Made by a program: the position numbers and the translations under genes. Of a DNA stretch of 64,000 nt, positions 42,955 to 54,500 are shown one piece after another. The stretch's first letter is position 1. Each line of letters starts with the position of its first letter. The stretch spans positions 35,076,001 to 35,140,000 of the forward strand of contig JASXTE010000009.1 of the NCBI GenBank assembly GCA_030280995.1. Direction: 5' to 3'. Below the pieces are notes generated by a model, which had not been told where the DNA came from, made no database searches, and saw nothing but the letters and a program-made list of their open reading frames with translations. The DNA comes from Hemileia vastatrix. Taxonomy: Eukaryota > Basidiomycota > Pucciniomycetes > Pucciniales > Zaghouaniaceae.

Positions 42955-43423
42955 GGTCCACCAAGACCTTAAACTGGACTATTATCAAGCTGTTTGGTCC
43001 ACCATGACCTTAAACTGGATTTCTTATCGATTAAATGTTTGGTCCACCATGACTTTAAACTGGTAGTTCATTCATTGTTTAGTCCACTATGACTTTAAAC
43101 TGGAAAATTAATATCTGCAGGATAATTCAACATTCATTGGACCACTATGGCCTTATACTGGATTACTTGTCGATCAAATGTTTGGTCCACTATGACATTA
43201 AACTGGATTATCAAATTTATTCAATCTTTGGTCAAGCCTAGGCCTTACTTAGGAATATATCAAGTTATTTATGCACCTAAACAATCTTTGGTCCACCAAG
43301 ACCATAAACTGGCAATCGATTATATGTTTGGTCCACCAAGACTTTAAACTGGAATGTCAATCTTGTTTGGATAACTCAATTCAATCTTTTAATTTATCAC
43401 TGTCCACTATGACTCTAAACTGG
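42955..43423 (+). repeat. Array of nine hairpin motifs (A'')
   Basis: Counterpart of 3095-3563 on the opposite strand; stems GGTC/GACC, GGTC/GACT and AGTC/GACT with TTAAACTGG tails, sense orientation again. Confidence 0.8.
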
Positions 43424-43939
43424 TTATTCAATTATTTCTGGAATTGGGTGCTGATAAGCTTTAGGATGTTAAAATTTTAGGTGGTGATGATTCTAAGGAA
43501 AGCATAATGGTTAATTAGGTGAAATTTGTGGCGCTTTAACATGGTCTTAAGTTAAAATTATTATTGGAAGCCTGGCAAAAGTATTTTATGTGTTTGCTGT
43601 ATAGCAAAGTTTGAAAATTGTGATGAAGGAATCAGAAGTTAGGATGGTAGTTGGATTTTAGAGAATGGTTTTTTAGTGCCTCAGTGTTAGGCCATTTTTG
43701 GTGTGAAGCTTGGAGGACCTTATGGCGAGATTGGAATCATAGAATTCAGCTCAGTGGGGGGCCCTATGAGGTTGGAATCAGGAGTATTTGGCTCATAGGA
43801 AGATCCACTCTCTCAATGCTGTGACAAGAAGGAAGACTGGAATATGGGAGTCTGAAGGGATTCAAACCTTGCTCTCAGTAGTGGAATCATCACAAGATTG
43901 ATATTATTTTATTTTATGTTATATCAAGCCAGAGAAGAA

Positions 43940-44040
43940 GAAACAACTTTTTTATTATAAATAATTAAAAGAAGACCAGCTAAAACAAATTTATCAAATT
44001 ATTTTACTAGAAAAGATAATTCTTTTGGAATTGCTCAACC
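43940..44040 (-). pseudogene. Remnant of antisense gene a1 (A'')
   Basis: Only the last codons (NYLF-like end) and 3' flank of a1 are recognisable, followed directly by the leader next to the polypurine tract (44079-44088). Exon 1, the intron and most of exon 2 have been deleted. Confidence 0.55.
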
Positions 44041-44088
44041 ACTTATGCAAAGTTATAAGAATGGGGACATTCTCCATTGGAGGGAGGA

Positions 44089-45212
44089 TGTGGTAGCCTA
44101 AAGTTTAGTATGGCACCTAAGTATGTAAATGTAGTTATTACGGCGTGCAAGATTGGTGTTATTATTTTTATAAAAAAAAATGGTTTTATTTAATTTATTT
44201 TAGTTTTAAATATGAAGAATTTGGTCACGAGCAAATGCCTACACAAAAACAATTTATTTTACGGAGAAAACTTATTTTTACGGTCTGAAAAGATTTTTAG
44301 TATCAATTCGAGTCACTCAAGAACCTTGGGAAATTTTTCCAGAATTTTTACTATTTTTCTTATATTTTTAAATGAATTTTAAAGTTTTATAGAAATATTT
44401 ATGTTTTCAGATAATTTCTTAACTTTGATGAATTTTCACGGGGTAATTAGAGCTGCGCAGACTACGAAAATTAGTTTGGGATATAAGAGGAAGTAGCTCT
44501 ATTATGTGTAATTTTTATATATTTTTTATTATAGTTTTTAAGGTTCTAATTGAGTCCGGAAGTCCGGATGGACTCCTTATGGACTCCGTTTTGACTTTGT
44601 ACGGACTCCGTACGGGCTCCGGATTGACTCTGGAAGAGCTCTGGAGGGGAAAACTTAGGCAAGTGACTAGGAATACTTAAGCGCATCTCAAACTTGAAAT
44701 TGAGGGGGGGGGATACATCATACAGCTTAATCATTAACCACCACGGTCTCATTTTTTATTAATCAACAAATTAAATAAATTGTAATACCCTTATAACTTA
44801 TATTTTATATATAACATTTTAGAAATACTACTCAACAATTTAAATCACACTTTAATCAGGGTATCTTTAGAAAGGTCTTCATCACTGGGACTTGATTATT
44901 GCTGTCTCATAAAAACTCAAATTATAATAAAAACATAAAAGTCAATCTTTACAGATCTTTTACTGGTACACCTTAATTGTTGTTATCAGTATTTCTTTCT
45001 CAACAGCCACTTTTATTTAAATCTCAATAAGCGTTATTTATTTTAGAATTTCATTATTTTTATTAATCAGATCCAAGTAGACTGGTTAGCTTAGTGATTT
45101 AGAATTCCCATTTTGTTATTTTTATTGGAAGGATGGTGTTTTCAGCTAAATCCACACATCTCCTCCGGATTCTGCTTACAGCAAGGCGACTGTAAGAGTT
45201 TACCTTACCATA
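44089..45212 (+). repeat. 3' LTR of A'' (1124 bp)
   Basis: Starts TGTGGTAGCC after GGAGGGAGGA and ends TTACCATA. The CGG array is at 44552-44624. Orientation is opposite to the other family A LTRs in the window. Confidence 0.92.
44552..44624. promoter_or_regulatory. CGG triplet array, A'' LTR copy
   Basis: About six units, including TCCGGAAGTCCGGA and TACGGACTCCGTACGG; two units carry changes that remove a triplet. Confidence 0.55.
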
Positions 45213-47399
45213 TTGTCCCTTGCTCCAATGAAATTAAATTAATTTGATACCCTGAATGGACCAAGGCCTTTACTTCTTTACCGTTAAGAGTTACCAACAG
45301 GTAACCCAAGGGAGTGGAAAAATGCATATCTACATCTTCCCCAAACTTTTCAGCATTTTCACAAATATATTCCACCTCTCCAGTGGAAAGCCGACGCCTC
45401 GTCAAATGCTTCTTTTGCTTTTCAGAAAGCGGCGGACTAATCGTTAATAACCCCCCCAAAGATAAGGGAATCTTCAGTTGATTCACCCTATTCAAAACTG
45501 CATCCATTGCATTAGCTTGACCAGAAACTACTGGCCGCTCATACTGGACCTTTGATTTAACAACCTTGGCCCTGGGTACCTCTTGAGGTACAACCGAGCC
45601 TTCTTCACCTCCTATTAAAACATCTTCACTTTCTATAACCATAACTCCGTCACCAGCTTCTTGCACTAATCCTGATCCATCGCTAGTCCTTCTTACTCCC
45701 TCCATTGGGATGGGACCACTAAAACTTGGTCTGGGTAGAGACGACAATGGTATGTCCTCCTCAGAATTCGAATCATCCTCTGGCATAGGCTCACCATTTA
45801 AATCAAACTTGCCATAGCTAGGGGGCCCCATATCAGCAATCCCCTTCTGCATTCTATATAATTTGTCCTTAGAGTAAGGGTTCAATTTGTTGGCGGCAGT
45901 TTGAGCACTAGAATTCTTGTCCTTAGAGTAAGGGTTCACTTTGTTATTGGCCTTGCCACGATTAGCCCTCAATTGGCTCTGAATGCTACTTATGGCCTTA
46001 GTAGCAGCTGCTCTTCTAGCAGCATTAACATCGTATTCGCCAGCCATACAGCTACCCTCCACCTGGGCAACCGTCGCCAGCTCTAAACCACCAAAAGAAG
46101 TAGAAAATGTGGCTTTACTGACCTCTTTCTCCTTGCCCTTGTCAGCTTTACCACCATTACCATTACCATTTTTTCCACCCTTCGCATTAACATTTTCATC
46201 CGTCACCTCTTCAAATATGGCTCTCCTTTCAGCCGTTAAACTTCTTTTGACCAAAGCAGAAGGAGACTGTCCATCACTGGGCTTGCTGAACAAACCATCA
46301 GGAAATTTATAAACTTTACCATCAAATAAAACTCACCCAGCATCCATATCCTTATCAAGAGCAAAACAAACTGTTGCTCTGTGCCCCCTCCTATTACAAT
46401 AGGAGCACACCTTTGGCTCATCGTAGCCACCTCTATATCCATTACCACCATTCCCACCATTTCTCCCATTGCCTGGGAAGCGGTTACCATTATTATTGCC
46501 ATTATAATTTTGACGTTCATAACCTCTGGACTGATAAGAAGTTGACGTCGACGAAGAAGCGATTGGGGCCTTATTGGCCTTCTGAGTATCTTGAAAAAAT
46601 ATTTTTAATTGTTTCGTTAAATCGGCCAAGTGATTGACCATCTTATTATCTACATTGCCCTCAACTTTAGCAGCAGGTAGTCCCATTTGTGCCTTCTTGG
46701 CCTCCTGGGCTTTGAACATGATATCATTGTTTTCGGCCAAAAATTCGCTAACCTTGCTAACATATTGAGTGCAGGACTCTTGATACTTGTCCAATGCTAA
46801 CAACTTGAAATGGGCCTGAATGTTCTCTTTGATAACCTCCAGAGCCGGCAGTTTCTGCTCACCATTAGGCAGTTCCTTCATCAAATCTTTTCTTGAAAGA
46901 TCCTTCAAGACGTCCATACGAATATCCCTGCTGCATGCTGTCCAAAACAAATCTTTTGCTTGGTTCTCATGCACTAACTCATCCACCAGTATGAGATATT
47001 CCACCACTTCATCAAACTGAACACAGAGCTTTTTGAAGTCAGCCATAGATGAAACTCCACATTTTGCTTGCCAGTCTCCAACAATTTTATTGAGGTCCAT
47101 CATAGTAAACCTGACACCCCATCTATCAACCATAGCTTTAGAAAGCTTAACCCAATCCTTGTCCTTAAATGCCTGCATAGCAATAACCTCTTTTTCAACC
47201 TCCCTATCAGCAATAAAAAACCTAACTTGCTTCACCATATCCACATGAGAAGCACCATCAACAGCAGCAGCAGCTTCATACCTGCTAATGAACCATTTAA
47301 CCTCCTCCCCATCAAACTTTGGGCCATCTCAAGAAACAATTCTAACTGAGGGAGTAAGAGGGTTAGAAGATCCAGAAGCAACAGCAGAAGAAGATATCC
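45213..47399 (-). pseudogene. gag: Gag-protease of A' (truncated by A'')
   Basis: Closely matches 10740-12923. The start ATG has become ATA (about 47396), a TGG is TGA near 47330, and a stop lies near 46335. The zinc knuckle CSYCNRRGHRATVC is intact near 46400. The active-site block reads LVHSGYQINLIS, so the catalytic Asp of DSG is His. The protein is cut at 45213 by the A'' LTR. Confidence 0.85.
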
Positions 47400-47554
47400 C
47401 AATAAGTAAGTAAAAGTGTTGACAATCGATAAAATAACAAGCCTCTTGCAAGCCAATAACAAAAATCCAATTAGAGTTCCAGAAAATAAGCCTCTTGCAG
47501 GCTAAGAACGTTCTTGATCGAAGTAAGTCTTTAAAGAAAGCTAGAGAAATCGAA

Positions 47555-47571
47555 CCTCACATTGGGCGCCA
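47555..47571 (-). other. Primer binding site of A' (two changes)
   Basis: Sense strand TGGCGCCCAATGTGAGG, two bases after the LTR; two positions differ from the element A site. Confidence 0.7.
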
Positions 47572-47573
47572 AC

Positions 47574-48697
47574 TATGGTAAGGTAAACTCTTACAGTCAC
47601 CTTGCTGTAAGCAGAATCTGGAGGAGATATGTGGATTTAGCTGAAAACCCCGTCCTTCCAATAAAAATAACAAAATGGGAATTCTAAATCACTAAGCTAA
47701 CCAGTCTACTTGGATCTGATTGATAAAAATAATAATGAAACTCTAAAATATTTAACGCTTATTGAGATTTAAAGAAAGTGGCTGTTGATAAAGAAATACT
47801 GATAACAACAATTAAGGTGTACCAGTGAAAGATCTGATAAGATTGACTTTTATGTTTTTATAATAATTTGAATTTTTATGAGACAGCAATAATCAAGTCC
47901 CAGAAATGAAGACCTTTCTAAAGATACCCTGTATGAAGTGTGATTTAAATTGTTGAGTAGTATTTCTAAAATGTTATATATAAAATATAAAGTTATAAGG
48001 GTATTACAAATTTAATTAATTTGTTGAGTAATAAAAAATGAGACCGTGGTGGTTAAAGATTAAGCTGTATGATGTGTCCCCCCCCTCAATTTCGAGTTTG
48101 AGAGGCGCTTAAGTATTCCTATTCACGTGCCTAAGTTTTCCCCTCCAGAGCTCTTCCAGAGTCAATCCGGAGCCCGTACGGAGTCCATACGGAGTCAAAA
48201 CGGAGTCCGTAAGGAGTCCATCCGGACTTCCGGACTCAATTAGAACCTTAAAAACTATAATAAAAAATATATAAAAATTACACATAATAGAGCTCTTTCT
48301 CCTTATATCCCAAACTAATTTTCGTAGTCTGCGCAGCTCTAATTACCCCGTGAAAATTCATCAAAGTTAAGTAATTTTCTGAAAACGTAAATATTTCTAC
48401 AAAACTTTAAAATTCATTTAAAAATATAAGAAAAATAGTAAAAATTCTGGAAAAATTTCCCAAGGTTCTTGAGTGACTCGACTTGATACTAATAAATTTT
48501 TCAGACCGTAAAAATATGTTTTCTCTGTAAAATAAATTGTTTTTGTGTAGGCATTTGCTCGTGACCAATTTCTTCATATTTAAAACTCAAATAAATTAAA
48601 TAAAACCCTTTTATATAAAAATAATAACATCAATCTTGCATGCCTTAATAACTCCATTTACGTACTTAGGTGCCATACTAAACTTTAGGCTACCACA
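47574..48697 (-). repeat. 5' LTR of A' (1124 bp)
   Basis: Partner of 28928-30030 but with a longer CGG array. Followed by the ACGG duplication at 48698-48701. Confidence 0.93.
48166..48236. promoter_or_regulatory. CGG triplet array, A' 5' LTR copy
   Basis: Six 11-bp units; three keep CGGAGTCCGTA-like sequence and the TCCGGACTTCCGGA end is intact. Confidence 0.55.
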
Positions 48698-48701
48698 ACG
48701 G

Positions 48702-49518
48702 CTAACCTTATTCTTAGGGTTAAGTACTTAGTACCATTAGATAGGGCTAATTTAGCTCTATATTTCATGTCCCAATGTTGTTATAGTGAAATTCTGTGTT
48801 TTAAAGGTTTTAGTAGTTGTAGCTAATTTTTCTAAGTAGATTAGGTGTTTTTATTGGTTTTATGGCTTCAGGGAGGCCGGGCTGCTTCAGGCTGCGCCTC
48901 TGACGTCGGGTGGCCCGCCCGCCTCTGTTTGAGAAGGTTGGGGAGCGCTCCAGGAGGGTTTTTTATTCAATTTGGCGGGTACAGGCGCCAAATTTGTGGG
49001 TGTGCATGGGCTCTTAGATAGTGGTCTGTGTGTACATAGTGAATAAGACAGTTTGGGGCAACTTTAATTATCATACAACCATCCGGAGGTGATATCATTG
49101 TTCCTCACTCAGTTTTCAATGTTTTTTGACCACAATTGGCTGTGTTTGTTGCAAGGTTAAGTCTTCATTTAACTCAACTTTGGCAAATGTTATCTCTGGT
49201 GTAGTCTTGCAAGTTATATCAAGTATTATTTCTGTCTCTGGTGTGGATTTGCAGCCTACATCAAGTATCTTTGCTTTCTCTGGTGTGGACATTGGTCTAA
49301 ATTTCAGTTCTTTGGTTTAATAGTCTGTTTGGGGACTACTTTCTTGGCTCATCAAGCAGTCAAGTGTGTTGAAAAAGGGGCTTTTGCAAATAGGAACCAA
49401 CTTTCTTTAGCAAGTAAATCTCACTCTATTTTTCTAAAGGGACAGGGGATTTTCTCTCTGGTTTTTTCTCCAAATCCCTTGGTCAAGGCCTATAGCTAGT
49501 ACTATAGGATTGTCTACA
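48702..49518 (+). repeat. 3' LTR of copy C, right piece
   Basis: Continues 28653-28927 and ends TAGGATTGTCTACA. It carries one copy of the 608-bp unit that is triplicated at 16136-17959. Confidence 0.88.
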
Positions 49519-49831
49519 ACATTTAATTTAACTATTTAGTATATATTGTCATTAAATATGCACTATCACAGGGGAAAAAGAATCAACTAGAAATATATTG
49601 TTTTTTTCTTGCATTGGGGGATTCTGAACACCCTTTGAGTTAACTAAATTACATTACAATATGATGTGGGATTAAGTCCCTTGTGCACAATTCTGATTTG
49701 CATCATGGTTTGCTGGAGGGTTGTTACCCTGTGCACCAGCCTGATTTATTTCATGGTATGATGGGGGAGCACCCCCTTGACCTTCTTCACAAAACAGTGT
49801 AAAGTATGGTGGGGGTTCAAACAAGTAACCA
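49519..49831. other. Flank of copy C; target of element D
   Basis: No gene. Contains two imperfect direct repeats of about 55 bp (49677-49730 and 49730-49790; each GTGCAC then TGATTT and CATGGT). The end (GGGGGTTCAAAC near 49811) looks like the complement of a tRNA B box. D is inserted at AACCA (49827-49831); the interrupted sequence resumes at 59562. Confidence 0.5.
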
Positions 49832-51334
49832 TGTCAGGCTAAGGTCAAGTACAAGGACGTGAACTAGCTTGAATGGTCAGTTGTCTAGAAGATTTAAATG
49901 GTCCTATATGAATACTGTAGTATAAATCCAATAAGTAGTTAAATATAATCAAAATTCAAAGGTCTCAGTAATATAATTCTCACTAGTTTTATATATGGCT
50001 TACAATCTTTGTAGTTGGTAGAAAAATAGATTTTATAATTCAGATACTATTCAAAAGTCTTATAAAAGTACTAATTGATATGTATTGTAATTTGTTTGGT
50101 TATATTGGATTAATTGTAAATGATAAAGAATGAATCAATACAACCTAAAAACATCCTCCTTTTATACACACTGAGTTCCCTAATGATTCCCTTGATGTAC
50201 CACCCAATACACAGTTAATCACGCCTCTAAACAACTAATAGACATTCCCATCAACATTCCCAGTGACCCATGACATAATTAGAAGAGTAATAACCGCCAA
50301 AATCCTGAAATAATAAGGGAGATCCATCAAAATTAAAGGAAAAGACAAAAAGAGAGTATATGCGTATAAAACAATAATATTAAAGACTAAAGGAGACTTT
50401 TTAAGGTTAATAATAGCTTAATAATCAGGGGGATTGACTGTAGAAATAATGGGGCTAATCCTGACATTATACTACGTGAAATTCCCATTCAAAAATAACC
50501 AAAATTGACTGAGAAACCACCCAAAAACTTAAAAAAGAGCGTGAGATGTGGGGTAACTACATGCAGTTCTTGGCAGGCGCTTGCACGGGTAAATCCTTGA
50601 CTAAATTTAGGCGAATTTAAGCGTGGTGATGAAATAAAGTGCCAAGAGTGAGGTTATTAATGAAATTAGTGCATATAAACAGGGTCAATGCATTATTAAT
50701 TAAGCTAGGACACTAAATAAGCGCCTGTCGCCTATTTTAGTGTGTTTCCCCACAGTGGGCGTAGAATGTGGGGTAATTATAGTGTGAAAAAGCTAACTTT
50801 GCTGAAAATGAAGCTATTCACACGGGAAAAAAGCAGGCAGTATGTGGCCAGTACACAGAAGCCATTTCTGGCATAAAAAACACCAAATTTGAAAAGTGTT
50901 ATTTTTATGCATTTAAATAGCCAAATCAATAGTTCTAAATGAGCCCAATTGATCTGTCAAAGCGCAATTTTGATATTCTCAATTTTATAGCGCATATAGT
51001 CAATTTTTAAGTGAAATAAAGCGCATTTCTTGTTTTTTGCATAAAACAATGAATATAACAGCTTTAAGTGTACTTAAAAATTATGCAGCCTTATACTTAA
51101 GGTTCTTAAGATTACCCTAACATATCCCAACTTAATATTAAGTACATAAGACCTATAAAAGGTGGATATATGCGTGTATATAAGGTGTTATAATGGCATT
51201 TTTTTGTGTATTATCATAATTTTACTTATGTATACTATTTGTGTACTCTTATTTATTATTCCCATGTATAGTTCATGTGTTTAACATAACTTATAAGTAC
51301 TTTTTACTCAGTCCTGGAGATATACAGGCTGACA
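49832..51334 (-). repeat. 3' LTR of element D (1503 bp)
   Basis: Ends are TGTCAG and CTGACA, a perfect 6-bp terminal inverted repeat. The following bases inside the element (51335-51345, sense GGGTGGGCGAG) are the probable polypurine tract. Confidence 0.95.
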
Positions 51335-51516
51335 CTCGCCCACCCAAAAAAAACAATAAAAAAAATGATAAGTTATACATTTTATTTTATTTAATTTGTA
51401 ATTTTCAGGTATTCAGAATAAATCTGTAGCATTAAAGATTCAACTTTAAAGAAATAAAACATAATAAAATATTATGAGTACTGGTTTTTTAACCCCTCAG
51501 CTGGTTGAACAGAAAT

Positions 51517-54500
51517 TTATTTCTGTTTAAATTTTTTAAGAAGGGTGGATAAATTAGAAATTTCTTTTTCAGGTATCCATTTATCAAATTCATTTGATTT
51601 CCCTTTAAATCTTAGTAAATACTCAGTTCCTTTTTCTTTAGTAAGGATTCTTTTCTTGAGTATTTTTTCAATCTCTGCTTTTTCCACAATTTCTTCAGGT
51701 TGCTTTTTAGGCCTTCCCCTTCTTTTTGGAAATAAGTCAGGATCATTTGCATGGTAAGGTTTCAATAATGAGATAGGGAAAACTGGATGTTTCCTATCAT
51801 ATGGAGCATATAATATGACTTCCACTGCATTATTCCCAACCATTTTATTTACTACAAAAGGTCCTACAAAGGGATCCTTTAATTTAACATTACCTTGTAA
51901 GTTAAAATGTAGTGTTGATATGAGGACTTCATCTCCCTTTTTAAATTCGAATTCTTTATGAGATTTGTCCCACCTTTTCTTTTCATATTCAAATGCTTTT
52001 TGGATGCATTCTTCTGCATGCTTTCTACACATTTGTTGCATATGAATAAAGGATTTAGTGCCAGGGTGTATATCCAACCTTGGTAGCTTATTTAAAAGAT
52101 TTACTGGGGTATTTGGTACATATCCCAGCCAGAGTTCAAATGGTTTCTTCTCTGTTACAGAATGAGTTGTGCTGTTATAAGCAAATTCAAGGCCAGGAAT
52201 TAATGTTACCCAGTCATGTGTGAATTTCTCATTGTCTTTGTATTCTAATCCAAAGGCACAATATCTTCTGATCATGTCTTCAAGAGTTTGTATCATCCTC
52301 TCAGCCAGCCCATCAGTTTGTGGATGGTGTGCTGTAGACAATTTTAATTGACAACCTGATACTTCCATCAAAGATGTCCAGAACTCTGAAGTAAATTTAG
52401 GGTCTCTGTCAGAGATTATGGCTTTGGGGAACCCAGCAGTATTCATCATCTGAGTCCACCATAGTAATGCCAAGTCTTTTGCAGATACCTCTTTATGGGT
52501 AGGGATAAACTTACACATTTTTGTTAATCTATCCACTATTACCCAGCAAGAATTGAAACTTTCTTTTCCTGCTAATGGCAAGCCAGTTACAAAATCCATG
52601 TTTATAATTTCCCATGGAGCTTTTGGCTGCTCTATTTGTTGTAACAACCCAGCTCTCTTCCCAGTTAATCTTTTAGATTTCTGACAAGAGTCACATGTTT
52701 CAATGTATTTTTGTACATCCTCTTTCATGTTTATCCACCAGGCTGTATTTTTAACTCTGGTTAATGTTTTGTTAAAGTCAAAATGACCAGCTAAGATGTC
52801 ATCATGACAAGTACTCAACATTAACTCTTTCATAGAAGGTGGTATTACTATTACATTGCTTAACTTTTTCCTGTAATATATATATCCATCTTCAATTGAT
52901 AGTTTACCTTTTTCCAACGCATTTTTATACTTTGGAGGCAAGGTTTTAATTAATGCACTCATGGAGGCATTTGTTGGATCATTAAGAATGGTAGATAGTT
53001 TAGACAAATCTTTATCAGATGAATAATTTTCCAATATAGTTTGCATAAACTCTTCTTCTAAATCCACTATATAAATCCCAAATATATGTATAACCTCATT
53101 TTCAGGTACATAAGCTGGGTTGTCAGCATCATTTGGCAAAGGGCTTCTTGATAATAAATCCACATTTGAATGCAATGTTCCTGCTCTGTGAGTAATTGTC
53201 ATTCTTCCTCTGTACTCTTGTACAGCTAGTTGCCATCTAAACATGTGCCTATTAGGTGTTTTCATGTTTAGTAATGATTTTACTGCACTGCAATCTGTTA
53301 TAAGTTCAAACTTCTGATCTTCCAGATAGTAATGAAGTTTCTCCAAAGCCCACACCACGGCTAAACATTCTAGCTGTGTGGCACCATACCTTAGTTCTGT
53401 CTTTCTTAAGGTTCTGGATATATAACAGATAACTACTTCAGATAATTTTCCATTTATTATCTGTTTTTGCTGTAAAGCAGCACCCAAACCTATGAAACTT
53501 GCATCAGTGTACAAGATAAAAGGTAGGGTGAAATCTGGCAGTCCCAATATTGGAGCTGACATCAAACATTCCTTTAATTTGTTAAAGGCGTGCTGTCTTT
53601 CATTATTCCAAATGAAAGCTTCATTCTTCCTGATTAATGTTGTTAAAGGGGCTGCAATGGATTGGTAATTTTTAATATATTGTCTATAATATCCACACAT
53701 ACCTAAAAAACTTTGAACCTCTTTTACATTTTTAGGTATCCCAATGTTTTTAATTGCTGCCACTTTATTCTGGTCAACACAAATTTGTAATCCAGATACA
53801 ACATGTCCAAGTACTTTCAAGGATTGAAAGCCAAACTTACATTTCTTTAATGCAATAGTCATATTAATTTCATCCATTTTTTGAAAGACTCTTTTCAGGT
53901 GATTTAAATGTTCATCATATGTTTTTGAAAACACTATGATGTCATCAATATAGACCAATAGCCATCCTTCAACCATTTCTTGATGAAAAACACTATCCAT
54001 CAATTTTTGGAAGACTGAAGGGGCATTCTTTGGGCCAAATGGCATTCTCACATACTTATAAATACCCATATGTGTGGTTATTAATAAGTAATTTTGAGAA
54101 TCTCTTTCCACAGGAATCTGGTGGTAACCCTTGTTCCCATCCAGACAGGAAATATATTTTGCTCCTTGTAAGGTAGCATGGATAGAAGCTATCCTTGGTA
54201 GAGGGTAAATATCATCTACTGTATATGTATTCAGAGCTCTATAATCACCACATAATCTTGCCTTATCTTTTTCATAAGAGATTAATACTGGTGAAATGAC
54301 ACAATACTTAGGTGTTGTGTCCACTTTTTCAACAATACCCATTTCCAACAACAATTTTATATTGTCTTCAATATCTTTCCTTTTTGCAGGAGATGCTGGG
54401 TAAGGTTTCTTTTTTAAACTGCCAGGAATATTATCCAGATCACAGCTTAAAGAGATTTTCATCTCATGGTCTTTGACCAATCCTAGTTCATTTGAGCCAT

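Larger units (their letters stand above)
37113..45212 (+). mobile_element. A'': plus-strand family A copy, 5'-truncated, nested in A'
   Basis: Begins at the gag-pol overlap (CCCTCATTTTTTGGGG at 37117) and runs through decayed pol, the 3' accessory region and a complete 3' LTR (44089-45212) that abuts A' gag at 45213. No 5' LTR or gag is present, and the matching 430 bp of A' gag 3' end are also missing, so a deletion removed both after insertion. Both antisense genes are missing or reduced to a remnant. Confidence 0.8.
28928..48697 (-). mobile_element. A': family A element, rearranged, with nested A''
   Basis: Minus-strand element bounded by LTRs 28928-30030 and 47574-48697 and by the ACGG duplication. 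The left half has 3' LTR, decayed a1 and a2, hairpin arrays, a MITE and a pol that lacks RT and RNase H. The right half has gag (45213-47399) and the 5' LTR. Between them lies a plus-strand family A copy (A'') without its 5' LTR and gag, and a 428-bp filler. Its two LTRs have diverged more than those of element A (indels visible), so it is older. Confidence 0.82.
15668..49518 (+). mobile_element. Copy C of family C LTR retrotransposon, split by A'
   Basis: Plus-strand element: shared 5' LTR 15668-17959, primer site 17964, decayed gag-protease and pol, structured 3' region, antisense c1 and c2, polypurine tract 28643-28652, and 3' LTR 28653-28927 continued at 48702-49518. The interruption is the 19.8-kb A' element (28928-48697) flanked by ACGG duplications. 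Many stops in gag and pol show it is older than element A at 579. Confidence 0.85.

Noticed and set aside
48870..48925. CGG-like GC-rich patch in the family C LTR as a second Zn2Cys6 target array
   Set aside because: GC-rich with a few CGG/CCG triplets but no regular unit or spacing, unlike the family A array.
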